NCBI GenBank assembly: GCA_017399555.1
Contig: JAFQBW010000050.1
Span: 22,325 to 86,324, forward strand
Direction of reading: 5' to 3'
DNA length: 64,000 bases
DNA from: Methanocorpusculum sp.
Lineage (GTDB): Archaea > Halobacteriota > Methanomicrobia > Methanomicrobiales > Methanocorpusculaceae
The position numbers and the translations under genes were made by a program. The notes below the pieces were generated by a model. That model was given only the letters and a program-made list of their open reading frames with translations. It was not told the origin of the DNA and did not search any database. This document shows positions 52,409-61,180 of this stretch, one piece after another. Each line of letters starts with the position of its first letter. Positions within the stretch are counted from its first letter, which is position 1.

Positions 52409-55400
52409 TCAGTTGATAATCATGTCGCGGTATCCGCTCTTTTCACGGCGCTCGCCGTAGCCGTATTCATCCTCACTGTATGTTTTCTTCGGCTCGGGCT
52501 TCTTCTCTTCCGCCGCCGGATAGGGGATGTCGTCTCCCTCATCAAACTCCTCTGCGGCAAGCATTCTGTTATAGTAAGAAACTGCCCCCTCAAAGTCTCC
52601 AAGGCCTTCTAAGGATTTGGCTTTCAGACGAAGGGCGGTTCTGTTCTCCGGACGGCGCTTTAAGGCTTCAGTCGCCGCTTTGTCGCTCATATCAAAGCGG
52701 TTCTGCGAGAGGTAGATAAACGCTCTGGCACAGTAGAGGTCGGCATCTTTACATCCCGCACTTTCTGCTTTGTCGAAGAAGGAAAGCGCCTCGTTCGGAT
52801 GTCCGGAGAGAGCGTAGAGATAAGCAACGCCGGCAAGAACCGAAGAGTTTTTCGGATTGACGGCTGCGGCATCCTTGAGGGCAGAAAGGATTGCCTGCGG
52901 GTTTCCAATCTTTACCGCATTTGCCGCACGCTCAAGATAGGCACGCTCGTTTCTCGGAGACGCGGCAATTATGCGGGAGTATGCAGTCTCTGCGCGGGCG
53001 TAGTCGCCGTTTCGAGAGAGCAGGTCAGCGTATGCCAGGAATGCGCCGGTATTCTCCGAGCCGTTTTTGAGAATCGCCGCATATTCGCTCTGGGCGGCTT
53101 CGGTCTCGCCCGCGTTTGCGAGAGCCTCGGCATACAGCAGGCGGACTCCGGCATCCTCTCCCTGTTCGAGAACAGCGGCACAGACAGCAACGGCCTCTGT
53201 AAACTCGCCGAGTGCAAAGAGCGCTTCTGCTTTGAAGCGGAGAGTGATTTTATCTGCCGGGTTTCTTTCGAGAATCATCTCGTAGCCGTTTAATGCCGCC
53301 TCGTTTTCTCCTCTCATGCGGTACACCGCAGAGGCTTTGCGGAACACCTCCATGTTTTCGGTGTTGAGTTCCAGATAGCGGGCATAGGTATCGAGCATCT
53401 CATCAAACGCGCCGCGGCGTTCATAGACGTCTGCAAGAAGCAGAAGCCCTGCCTGATGCTCCGCGTCGATGTCTAAGAGAATCCGCAGAGTCTCTTCGGC
53501 TTCGGTGAGTTTTCCAAGATTAATCTCACAGACCGCTTTGTCATAGTAGGCTTCCGGCTTTGCTCCGGAGACCGCAGTCCGTTTGAGATAGGTAAGCGCT
53601 TCGCGGTAGTTGCCGGAAGCGGTCAGGGCATGAGCGAGCGCGGATGCGGCAGAGAGGCTGTCCGGCTCTGCTTCGAGAGCCTGTGTGTAGTAGGAGACGG
53701 CATCATCTATGCGGTCAATCTGCAGGCAGGCGTCTCCGCCTAAGCGGAGCAGGGAGTATCCGGCATCATTCTGCGAGACCGCATAGGAAACCGCGTCTGC
53801 CGCATCGGCAAATCTGCCAAGCGAGAAGGCAAGGCGGGCAACCTCGCCGGCAACGCCGCGAATTTCCGGATAGCGGTGTAAGACATCCATGTAGAGCTTC
53901 ACGGCATCCCCGGTCTCTCCGGCATCAGCCGCGGATTTTGCCTCGGAAATCAGCAGGCCTGCCGCTCCGTCTGCGGCAGAGGCAGCAGCGGCAAAGGCCT
54001 CCTTTGCCGCGGAGAACTTCCCGGCAGAAGCGCGTGCTCTGCCAAGCGCGGAAAGGACGGCAGGGTTTTCCGGCTGCAGGTCTGCGGCTTCGCTGTAGCG
54101 TGATTCTGCATCGCAGTATGCGCCGGCGGCATATGCCGCATCTCCTGCGGCAAGCAGAGCAAACACGTCTGAAGAGACATCGGCAAGCAGGGCATCTGCC
54201 GCCCGCTTTGCCTCGTCATATGCCCCGCAGGCAACCGCGGACTCAACCAGCCGCGAATAGACAAGTGTGTTTCCGGGGCAGAAGGAGAGCAGTTTCTCCC
54301 AGGCCTCTGCCGCCTTCTGATACTCGCCTTCGAGCATGAGAATCTCCGCATGTTCGAAGAGCACGAGGTAATCTTCAGGCATCTTTGCAGAGACACGGGC
54401 AAAGGCATCGGAAGCTGAGCGGTATTTGCCCTGCCCTGCCAGACAGCGGATGCGGAGCAGTTCCATGTCGGGACGGTCTGATGCGGCATCAAGCACCATG
54501 CGGGCTGCTTTGTCCGCTTCCGCGTAGCGTCCAAGGGCGGCAAGGCAGACTGCCTGCATGGAAAGAAGCCCCACGTTTGCCGAACCGAACTCCACTTTGG
54601 CAGGCGCAGATTCACCTGCGGCAAAGAGGGTATCCTCCTCGTCGAACATGGAGGATTTGACAACCGAACTGCCGCCTGTCATGCGGGAGGTCTTTTCAAA
54701 GCTTTCGACCGCATCCTGATACCTGCCGGAGAGGAATTCCGCGGCTCCTTTCATGTACCAGAGAGACGGGGCAGGAGAACCGATGCGGATTACGGTATCG
54801 AACGCTTCAACCGCCCGCTTCAGCGAACCGTTCATGAAGGAAACTGCCCCTAAGAGATACCAGAGTTCCGCAGAGGAGTTGGCACGCGAGATGATTTTTT
54901 CAAGCTGGGATGCGGCTTCCTTTCCGTTTCCGGCAAAGAAGAGCGCAAATGCCCGCCGTGCGGAAACAGAGATGTCATCTCCGTCTGTTCCCTGCTGGAC
55001 TTTGGCATAGGAGGCTGCGGCCTCTTTGAACTCGCCGGCGGCTTCTTCCAAGCGGGCACGGCGGTAGCGGGAAAGCAAGTCTTCCTCGTCTGCATTTTTG
55101 TAGCGGAAAAGAGCGCCTTTGGCATCTCCCATAAGTTCCGAACAGAGACCGGCAGAGGCGGCATACTCGGCACCGCCTTCAAAGGAGCGGGATAAGTCGT
55201 CGTAGATTTCCCGGGCTTCCGCATATCTTCCGGCGCGAAGGAGAAGGTCGGCACAGCGTGTGCGGTATGCTTTGCTGGTCGGATGTGCCGCGGAAAGGGC
55301 GGCGGCAAGAGCTGCGGCATCCGCGTATTTTCCGGTCCGCTCAAGCCATTCGCATTTGCGTTCCCGAAGGTACAGCTCGCTTTCGGGGATTACCACATGG

Positions 55401-55708
55401 GAAAGAGCAGAGAGTGCCTCTTCGCACTTTCCGCTGTCTCCAAGGAGCAGGGCAAGCTGAATCCATGCTTCCCCTGCGTCCGGGTTTGCCTCTGCCGCTT
55501 TTTTATAGGAACGAACTGCCGCATCGTATTTTCCGGTATATTTCTGTGATGCGGCAAGTTTTATCCAAAGATTGGCGTTGGACGGCTCTGCCTCTGCCGC
55601 TTTGGAAAATAATTCCGCGGCGTCTTCGAAGAGGCCTTTTTCATATGCCTGTTCGGCTTTGGCTATCCACTGGTTCTGCTTGTCTCCTTTGCTGAAGAAT
55701 CCCGCCAT
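52409..55708 (-). CDS. Large TPR-repeat protein
   Basis: A 1099-residue protein that is almost entirely tetratricopeptide repeats of 34 residues (about thirty), with the W/L/G/Y/A/P pattern, for example AEQAYEKGLFEDAAELFSKAAEAEPSNANLWIKLA. No catalytic domain is seen. The ATG at 55708 follows AGGAG and is chosen over a longer frame. Such solenoids act as scaffolds for protein complexes. The acidic tail EDEYGYGERREKSGYRDMIIN ends the protein. It lies before rlmH. Confidence 0.85.
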   Translation of the reverse strand: MAGFFSKGDKQNQWIAKAEQAYEKGLFEDAAELFSKAAEAEPSNANLWIKLAASQKYTGKYDAAVRSYKKAAEANPDAGEAWIQLALLLGDSGKCEEALSALSHVVIPESELYLRERKCEWLERTGKYADAAALAAALSAAHPTSKAYRTRCADLLLRAGRYAEAREIYDDLSRSFEGGAEYAASAGLCSELMGDAKGALFRYKNADEEDLLSRYRRARLEEAAGEFKEAAASYAKVQQGTDGDDISVSARRAFALFFAGNGKEAASQLEKIISRANSSAELWYLLGAVSFMNGSLKRAVEAFDTVIRIGSPAPSLWYMKGAAEFLSGRYQDAVESFEKTSRMTGGSSVVKSSMFDEEDTLFAAGESAPAKVEFGSANVGLLSMQAVCLAALGRYAEADKAARMVLDAASDRPDMELLRIRCLAGQGKYRSASDAFARVSAKMPEDYLVLFEHAEILMLEGEYQKAAEAWEKLLSFCPGNTLVYSRLVESAVACGAYDEAKRAADALLADVSSDVFALLAAGDAAYAAGAYCDAESRYSEAADLQPENPAVLSALGRARASAGKFSAAKEAFAAAASAADGAAGLLISEAKSAADAGETGDAVKLYMDVLHRYPEIRGVAGEVARLAFSLGRFADAADAVSYAVSQNDAGYSLLRLGGDACLQIDRIDDAVSYYTQALEAEPDSLSAASALAHALTASGNYREALTYLKRTAVSGAKPEAYYDKAVCEINLGKLTEAEETLRILLDIDAEHQAGLLLLADVYERRGAFDEMLDTYARYLELNTENMEVFRKASAVYRMRGENEAALNGYEMILERNPADKITLRFKAEALFALGEFTEAVAVCAAVLEQGEDAGVRLLYAEALANAGETEAAQSEYAAILKNGSENTGAFLAYADLLSRNGDYARAETAYSRIIAASPRNERAYLERAANAVKIGNPQAILSALKDAAAVNPKNSSVLAGVAYLYALSGHPNEALSFFDKAESAGCKDADLYCARAFIYLSQNRFDMSDKAATEALKRRPENRTALRLKAKSLEGLGDFEGAVSYYNRMLAAEEFDEGDDIPYPAAEEKKPEPKKTYSEDEYGYGERREKSGYRDMIIN

Positions 55709-55810
55709 GTTGCTGTCTCCTGATGTGTAAGTATTTCTTCTGCAGGTATAAAGAGTATCTGACAAGGATAACAAAAGAACAAAATGCCGTGACGCACAAT
55801 ACTATCTTAC

Positions 55811-56206
55811 ATGTCATACGCAGAACTTCCTGACACAAACGCTCTTTTCGCAAAGCTTACCTTTGATGCCGCAGGGCTGATTCCGGTAATCGTGCAGGAT
55901 TCTGCAACGAAGGATGTGCTGATGTTCGCGTTTGCAAACCGGGAGGCGGTGTCGCTTACCTGCGAAACCGGATATGCCCACTATTTCAGCCGTTCACGAA
56001 ACAAGCTCTGGAAGAAGGGGGAGGAGTCCGGACATCTGCAGAAGGTGCACGATATTCTAACCGACTGTGATGAGGATGTGCTCATCTATCTGGTCTCACA
56101 GGAAGGATGTGCCTGTCATGAGGGATACCGGAGCTGTTTCTTCCGCGACCTTGCAGGAAATGTGATTCTGCCCCGGCTGAAAGACCCAAAGGATATCTAC
56201 CGCTGA
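55811..56206 (+). CDS. hisI: Phosphoribosyl-AMP cyclohydrolase
   Basis: Third step of histidine synthesis. The 131 residues show [45 protein letters not shown] near 34-79 and [27 protein letters not shown] near 89-115, with the three Cys that bind zinc. There is no HisE domain attached, as is usual in archaea. It is divergent from the TPR gene. Confidence 0.95.
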   Translation: MSYAELPDTNALFAKLTFDAAGLIPVIVQDSATKDVLMFAFANREAVSLTCETGYAHYFSRSRNKLWKKGEESGHLQKVHDILTDCDEDVLIYLVSQEGCACHEGYRSCFFRDLAGNVILPRLKDPKDIYR

Positions 56207-56319
56207 TTAGAGGTGCGCAGAGGATTCGCGGGAGTTTCTGCAGGATTTTGCATAGTGCATGTTTGACAGGTAAGAGTTCTGTGCTGTTTTGAACAGTTCT
56301 CGCTGTGATTTAAGTTAAT

Positions 56320-56490
56320 ATGAATAAAAAAAGTGTCCCGGAAGGCATTTGTGGGCATGTGGGTAGCCCACACCTTCTCAATAACCTATATAAATTATTA
56401 AAATTAAATGATAACAACAAGGAAAAACGCTATTTTAAAAGAGTTGTCTCTTTTGGAAAGAAAAACTCTTTTACGAAAATAATTCTGTAA
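56320..56490 (+). CDS. Possible small protein in the AT-rich gap
   Basis: An ATG at 56320 opens 56 codons to TAA. It encodes a basic, Lys/Asn-rich peptide beginning MNKKSVPEGICGHVGSPHLLNNLYKLLK. No ribosome binding site stands before it, and no family is recognised. The first TGTGGG palindrome is inside it. It may be a chance ORF or remnant of inserted DNA. Confidence 0.2.
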   Translation: MNKKSVPEGICGHVGSPHLLNNLYKLLKLNDNNKEKRYFKRVVSFGKKNSFTKIIL

Positions 56491-56513
56491 AAATATTTTG
56501 ATTGATTTTTGAT

Positions 56514-56533
56514 TTGTGGGCAGTTGCCCACAA
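56514..56533. promoter_or_regulatory. Palindrome TTGTGGGCA-GT-TGCCCACAA
   Basis: A perfect 9-bp-arm inverted repeat with a two-base centre. A related shorter one is at 56358-56372, 156 bp away. Each could be an operator or the ends of a lost insertion. Confidence 0.45.
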
Positions 56534-56682
56534 CTTTCTCCAAGGGTTATCTTCTAAAATGTTATTTATTTTTTAACAGAAGGCATCCCCCATAAACGAT
56601 GTTTTACGGGTTTTGTACTGCACATATTTTGAAAAACCGCATGGTCTTTCTGGAAAAATACGCCGGGGAAATATCCCCGATA

Positions 56683-58119
56683 TTAGAAATGGCTGTCCGT
56701 ATCTGCGTCTTCCTCGTTTCTTTCGCGGATACGCCAGAGACTCTTCTCTGCCCATTCAGCAGGCATGCCGTGCTCGTCTCCCCAGGCGGAAAGCTTTGCC
56801 TCCCAGTCAGCCCACATCTCAGGATAGCGGGCGGCAATCTCTTTCATGCAGGCGATATCAGACGACGGACACATAAAGCAGCCAATCCGGTCAAGCCCTA
56901 ACTCATAGAGTGGATTGTACGGCGCTCCCTCTCTAAAGAGGTACAGCCAGACATGCATCGCCGTCCAGTGCTGAATTGGAGCGGCAGACAACTGGCAGAG
57001 AACATTTTTGTTTCTCCAGACACGCGGACTCTGCATCCGCTTTGCCGACTCAAACTTGCGCTGACCGATAAAAGAGACAGCCTCTCCCCACGTGTTTTCG
57101 ATAATCCGGCGTACCGGCGATAACTTGCAGGACTTACAGCACCAGCGGTAATCAACCGCCGGCGGACCCTGCACGGCAAAACCCTGCCAGAACTCCTCGC
57201 TTCCTGACTCGGAAATCACCGAGAGTCCGTACTTCTCTGCAACGTCTGAGACGTTTTTCAGCGTCTCCGGGAACTCGAGTCCGGTGTCTGCAAAAATCAT
57301 CGGCAGTTTCAGGCCTGCCTTGAGCGTTATCAGAAGCGTTACCAGACTGTCTTTGCCGCCGGAGTAGGAAACAGTCGGCGTTAAGTCAGGATTCTTCGAG
57401 ATGACGTCGCGGACAAACTCCACAGACTTGTTCTCATAGATGTCAAGGATGTTCTTGTTCGCCTTGATTGCAGACTCCCACGAGGTTGGCGCAGTATCTA
57501 CGATTGGCTTCTGGGTTCTGCGGGTGCGGACTAACTGACCGCGGGCAGCACCCACCGTTTCCTCGTAGGACATCTTGGCGCGGCCTACTGCCACGCACTC
57601 GCCTGCCTCGCTCATGACAAAGACCGCATCGCCGACGGAAATATCCGGCGAGACAAAAGTCACGCCCGGCATTAAAACACTGCTTCCGTCTTTAATGTAG
57701 CCTGCCGCCTCGTCATTCACGCGGATGATGCGCTTCGTCGGATTGACAAAGGCTGCCGCCGCCTCGCGGGGAAGAACCTCCCAGCGCTCTTCTGCCGGCA
57801 GATAGCGGATTGCACAGACAACAGCGCCCCCTAAGATAATCTCCTCCATCCGGTCCTCATCCGGGACTTTGTTCAGAATGGCTATCTGGTCCTCCGGAAT
57901 TAACGGGCAGCCGAACTGCTCTTCAAATAAGCGGTTGACTAAGTTTCGGTCGCGCTCAAAGGCAGGGCGTACATCTCCCGGCGGGGTAACAGACACAGGG
58001 CGTGTCTTTTCTCCGCAGGAACAGAGGCGTCCCATTACCGGGGCGTGGCATTTATCACACCAGTAAAACGGGACCGGTGCGAGGAACGGGGAATTTTTTG
58101 CAGGTCTTCTCTGGGCCAT
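56683..58119 (-). CDS. PAPS-reductase-like ATP pyrophosphatase with zinc ribbon and PUA-like domain
   Basis: A 478-residue archaeal protein. An N-terminal zinc ribbon (WCDKCHAPVMGRLCSCGEK, residues 20-38) precedes a PUA-like region (about 130-185, RIIRVNDEAAGYIKDGSSVLMPGV). The PP-loop ATP-pyrophosphatase domain follows, with VSYSGGKDSLVTLLI near 248-262 and DYRWCCKSCKLSPVRRI near 320-336. The C-terminal CFMCPSSDIACMKEI adds more Cys, suggesting an Fe-S or zinc site. It looks like an enzyme of sulfur transfer or RNA thiolation rather than assimilatory sulfate reduction. It is the last gene of the JAMM-ribL-DUF2284 operon. Confidence 0.82.
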   Translation of the reverse strand: MAQRRPAKNSPFLAPVPFYWCDKCHAPVMGRLCSCGEKTRPVSVTPPGDVRPAFERDRNLVNRLFEEQFGCPLIPEDQIAILNKVPDEDRMEEIILGGAVVCAIRYLPAEERWEVLPREAAAAFVNPTKRIIRVNDEAAGYIKDGSSVLMPGVTFVSPDISVGDAVFVMSEAGECVAVGRAKMSYEETVGAARGQLVRTRRTQKPIVDTAPTSWESAIKANKNILDIYENKSVEFVRDVISKNPDLTPTVSYSGGKDSLVTLLITLKAGLKLPMIFADTGLEFPETLKNVSDVAEKYGLSVISESGSEEFWQGFAVQGPPAVDYRWCCKSCKLSPVRRIIENTWGEAVSFIGQRKFESAKRMQSPRVWRNKNVLCQLSAAPIQHWTAMHVWLYLFREGAPYNPLYELGLDRIGCFMCPSSDIACMKEIAARYPEMWADWEAKLSAWGDEHGMPAEWAEKSLWRIRERNEEDADTDSHF

Positions 58120-58121
58120 TT

Positions 58122-58721
58122 TTACTCCAAAAGCAGCATCATTACAGTAGTCATCGGCGAATCAAGTTTCTTTCCGCCCGGAACATCCGAACAGGTGAGG
58201 ATGCCAAGCTCCCAGCCGGCGGCTTTTGCGGTCGCATAGACATCAATTCCTGCCGCTTCCATACTGGGGCGCATCTTTTTACGCAGGCGGCAGTCAGCGG
58301 CTGTTGCCCCCTTCTCCTTTGCAGCGCAGGATTTGCACCAGCCGCACTGGTGTCCGGTGTAGCAGAGGACTTTGTAGAATCCGTCTTCAAATGCGGTCTT
58401 TTCCAGCTCGTACATCATCTGCTGAACATAGGCGGTAAGCTCACGGGTGACAAGGCGCTCAGGCCCTGCTTCTCCGACATCTCCGTCGAAGCGGACCAGA
58501 AGGGCGGTTTTGAACTCTTTGAGAACTGCCGCAGTCTCCTTCGGCGTCGGCGAGTACGGCGGGCATCCAAAGCGGCGTCCGAATCCCTGACAGCCGAAAA
58601 GGCATTTCATCCGCACCCATTCCGCAGTAACAACCGCAGAGGCAGGAATTGCCGCGGCATCTCCGCCCATCTCGCGGACGATGCCTGTCAGTTTTGCGAT
58701 TTCCTCTTCAAGCGTGTTCAT
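58122..58721 (-). CDS. DUF2284 Cys-rich metal-binding protein
   Basis: A 199-residue protein of unknown function with Cys arranged for metal or Fe-S binding: CLFGCQGFGRRFGCPPYSPTPKET near 39-62 and CYTGHQCGWCKSCAAKEKGATAADCRLRKKMRPSMEA near 116-152. The start at 58721 was chosen as it follows a GGAGAGGAAAGG stretch and begins the conserved region; it overlaps the ribL end by 14 bp. The gene ends two bases before the PAPS-reductase-like start. Confidence 0.75.
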   Translation of the reverse strand: MNTLEEEIAKLTGIVREMGGDAAAIPASAVVTAEWVRMKCLFGCQGFGRRFGCPPYSPTPKETAAVLKEFKTALLVRFDGDVGEAGPERLVTRELTAYVQQMMYELEKTAFEDGFYKVLCYTGHQCGWCKSCAAKEKGATAADCRLRKKMRPSMEAAGIDVYATAKAAGWELGILTCSDVPGGKKLDSPMTTVMMLLLE

Positions 58722-59142
58722 CCTTTCCTCTCCGGCGAACCGCCTCTTCGATAATCTGCGTAGAGGAGGTGAACTGCGAGCCGGTGTATGCCCCGATTCT
58801 GACAACCTCGGCGCGGATGCCGCGCTCAGCAAGCTGGGTGCGCAGTTTTTCCTCATCGAAATACTGGTTGAACCCTAAGGTGATGATGTCCGGATCGATT
58901 TCGCGAATCGGGCGGAACATATCCTCCTGGTCGCCTAAGATTGCGTGGTCAACGCATTTTAGGGAGCGAATCATCATGAGACGCTGTTCCTCAGAGACGA
59001 TGGGGGAAGGTTTATGGCGGACGTTTCTGACCCGGGAGACGATTACCCAGAGTTCGTCACCGAGTTTCTTTGATTCGGAGAGGAAGTGTACATGCCCCGG
59101 ATGGAGGATGTCAAAGGTACCTGTTGCGACAATCTTTTTCAT
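58708..59142 (-). CDS. ribL: FAD synthetase (RibL, archaeal type)
   Basis: Adenylylates FMN to make FAD. The 144 residues are a cytidylyltransferase-fold enzyme with TGTFDILHPGHVHFLSES (HxGH motif, residues 8-25), SPIVSEEQRLMMIRSL near 45-60 and FTSSTQIIEEAVRRRG near 123-138 (the STxII motif). The ATG at 59142 follows the stop of the JAMM gene by one base. The archaeal RibL family call is firm, though a glycerol-phosphate cytidylyltransferase is the nearest alternative. Confidence 0.88.
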   Translation of the reverse strand: MKKIVATGTFDILHPGHVHFLSESKKLGDELWVIVSRVRNVRHKPSPIVSEEQRLMMIRSLKCVDHAILGDQEDMFRPIREIDPDIITLGFNQYFDEEKLRTQLAERGIRAEVVRIGAYTGSQFTSSTQIIEEAVRRRGKDEHA

Positions 59143-59143
59143 A

Positions 59144-59512
59144 TTATACGATATCCAGATGTTTCGGCTGTCCGTTTCTGCCGTATGCAGCCCATGCCGT
59201 TTCATCAAAGGGCTGGCCGACGATGAGATGAATCTGACCCGTCTCTGCAAAGGTCGCAAGATCCGCATCAGAGGGGGTGTATGGTCCTTCGGGGTGGCTG
59301 TGCGCTGTTCCGGCAAGTCCCATCCCTAAGGGTATCATGTCCATAAAGATGGAGGCGGAGTCTTCGGATGTGACCGTGCCGGCGATGGGGTAAACGGTGT
59401 TGATAACCCCATCTTCTGCGCCCAGCATGACCATGTATTCGTTTGGGTGTGAGGATTTTCCCATCTCAAGCAGAAGCCTGAGTGTTTCCTTCTCTATCGC
59501 CCGGACAAACAT
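59144..59512 (-). CDS. JAMM/MPN+ metalloprotease
   Basis: A 122-residue Mov34-family protein with a JAMM motif: a Glu near residue 25 (EYMVMLG), then HSHPEGPYTPSDAD near 80-93, giving HxH-x7-SxxD. Archaeal relatives remove ubiquitin-like SAMP proteins from targets or process sulfur carrier proteins. First gene in the RibL-DUF2284-PP-loop operon, which favours a sulfur-carrier link. It is divergent from the YgjP-type peptidase. Confidence 0.88.
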   Translation of the reverse strand: MFVRAIEKETLRLLLEMGKSSHPNEYMVMLGAEDGVINTVYPIAGTVTSEDSASIFMDMIPLGMGLAGTAHSHPEGPYTPSDADLATFAETGQIHLIVGQPFDETAWAAYGRNGQPKHLDIV

Positions 59513-59553
59513 GCAGTTAGTTATATTGGCACGCAGATATGATAATCTAATCT

Positions 59554-60255
59554 ATGAGTTCGGTGGAGTTTGCAGGAGAGGTTATTCCGGTATCCGTGGT
59601 GCGTTCTGCACGCCGCCGGACTGTGGGAATCACGGTTAAGGAGTCAGGAGAGGTTATTTTGCGGATTCCGCCGCAGGTATCAGAGGCGGATGCTCTGCGG
59701 TTTGCGCAGGAGAAGGCGGAGTGGATTGTGCGGCACAGAGAAAAATTTGCGGCGCGAAAGAAACAAACGCGGGAGTATGCAGAAGGAGATGTCATCCCGT
59801 TTTTCGGGCGGGAGCTGACTATCTGCCGCGTGGAGGGAAAGACGCTTCGGGCAGAACTTGACGGAGATGTTCTGCGGCTTTTTGCACCCGAGGGAACTGA
59901 TGCCGCGGGCTTTCGGGAGGCGGTTGTTTTTCTGTACCGGAGAGAAGCACTCCGTCTTCTGCGCCCGCTGGTAGCCTCTGTTTCAGAGGCCGCAGGTGTT
60001 GAGCCGCCGGCGCTTCGGGTGCGTCTGCAGGAGCGTAAATGGGGATGCTGTACACCGAAGAACGGGATTATTCTGAATGTGCGTCTTCTTCTTGCCCCAA
60101 AGATTGTTATCCGCTATCTGGTGGTGCATGAGGTAGCGCACATCAGATTCCGGCATCATCAGGAGAGTTTCTGGGCGGAAGTGGAACGGCTGATGCCGGA
60201 GTATCGGGAGGCGGAACGTCTGATAAAAGAGGAAGGGTGGCAGTGGGTATTTTAA
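59554..60255 (+). CDS. YgjP-type zinc metallopeptidase (M48-like, DUF45)
   Basis: A 233-residue cytoplasmic protein of the YgjP/DUF45 family. It has the zinc site HEVAHIRFRHH near 189-199 (HExxH) with a Glu further on, and the preceding CCTPKNGIILNVRLLLAPKIVIRYLVVHE block. There is no signal peptide or transmembrane helix. The substrate is not known. Its stop overlaps the end of the convergent patatin gene by four bases. Confidence 0.85.
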   Translation: MSSVEFAGEVIPVSVVRSARRRTVGITVKESGEVILRIPPQVSEADALRFAQEKAEWIVRHREKFAARKKQTREYAEGDVIPFFGRELTICRVEGKTLRAELDGDVLRLFAPEGTDAAGFREAVVFLYRREALRLLRPLVASVSEAAGVEPPALRVRLQERKWGCCTPKNGIILNVRLLLAPKIVIRYLVVHEVAHIRFRHHQESFWAEVERLMPEYREAERLIKEEGWQWVF

Positions 60256-61106
60256 TCGTCTAAGAATGCGAGAAGTTCTTCCATCCGCGCCTCTGCGTCC
60301 TTATATCCTATAGTATAGAGCGCTTCCAGACGAGGACGGTCGCGGCACACGCCGCCTACGCCGGCATCCGCGGTCGGCGCGAGAATAAATGTCCTGCCGG
60401 AAGCTTCGGCTTTGTCCAGATAATCCAGCGTTTCGTTGTAGCGGATGTGTCTGTCCTGACAGCGGGCGATAAAGTTTGGATAGTTCCGGTAGCGCAGGCG
60501 AATCAGCGGCATCGTCTGGTTCTTTCCCTTGCGGTATCCGCGGGGACGGGTGCGGATTACAACTGTCTTCTGATACCCGTCGGCTTCGGCTCTCCTGACC
60601 GGGATAGAGTCTGCGATACAGCCGTCAAGATACGGTGTGCCGTCAATTTCGACAGTGCGGGCTACAAGCGGCATGGAGCTTGACGCCTGCATGTATGCCA
60701 TTTTAGAGTGCATGTACTCCGGCGTCATCTGAACATATTCGGCGTCTCCGGTCTCCAGATTGGTGATGACAACAAAGTATTTTCCGGCAAACTCTTCGAA
60801 GGCGGCATAATCGTACACATCCAGCGTGTTCGGTATGGTGTCAAAGAGCATCTCCGGACCAAAGAGATTGCCGGTTTTGAGCAGGTTGGAAAAACTGCAG
60901 TAGTCTTTTCTATCCAGATAGTTCACGTTTACCCGAAACGCCCTGCCCCGCTGTCCGGAGACAAAACTTGCCCCGTGGCATGCCCCGGCAGATACCCCAT
61001 ACACGGAGGCAAAGGAGATATCATTATCCAGAAAAGCGTCGAGCACTCCTGCCGTGTATACGCCCCGCATGGCGCCGCCTTCCAGCACCAGTCCCGCATT
61101 GTACAT
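60252..61106 (-). CDS. Patatin-like phospholipase
   Basis: A 284-residue serine lipase of the patatin type. LEGGAMRGVYTAGVLDAF at 8-25 is the oxyanion loop, GVSAGACHGASF at 38-49 holds the nucleophile Ser40, and YLDGCIADSIPV near 158-169 holds the catalytic Asp. There is no signal peptide. Bacterial relatives (RssA/YjjU) act on membrane lipids. In an archaeon the ether lipids are not substrates, so another ester is likely. Confidence 0.9.
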   Translation of the reverse strand: MYNAGLVLEGGAMRGVYTAGVLDAFLDNDISFASVYGVSAGACHGASFVSGQRGRAFRVNVNYLDRKDYCSFSNLLKTGNLFGPEMLFDTIPNTLDVYDYAAFEEFAGKYFVVITNLETGDAEYVQMTPEYMHSKMAYMQASSSMPLVARTVEIDGTPYLDGCIADSIPVRRAEADGYQKTVVIRTRPRGYRKGKNQTMPLIRLRYRNYPNFIARCQDRHIRYNETLDYLDKAEASGRTFILAPTADAGVGGVCRDRPRLEALYTIGYKDAEARMEELLAFLDD

Positions 61107-61180
61107 GAATGTAGTATTTGTGTTCCCGCGATATAAAAGAGGGCATAGTATTTCCCCTTACACGTCCAATAGATAGGGAT

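Larger units (their letters stand above)
56207..56682. other. AT-rich intergenic region with paired TGTGGG palindromes
   Basis: 476 bp between hisI and the convergent PAPS-reductase-like gene. It is strongly AT-rich (long A and T tracts from 56370 to 56580), unlike its surroundings. Two related palindromes stand in it: TGTGGGTAGCCCACA at 56358-56372 and TTGTGGGCA-GT-TGCCCACAA at 56514-56533. One small ORF lies between and over the first. Near 56662 is a short CGGGG-AAATAT-CCCCG hairpin that may end the PAPS-reductase-like transcript. Nothing else is supported. Confidence 0.5.

Noticed and set aside
53644..54339. A 231-codon plus-strand frame within the TPR gene
   Set aside because: Arg- and His-rich composition and full overlap with clear TPR repeats mark it as a shadow frame.
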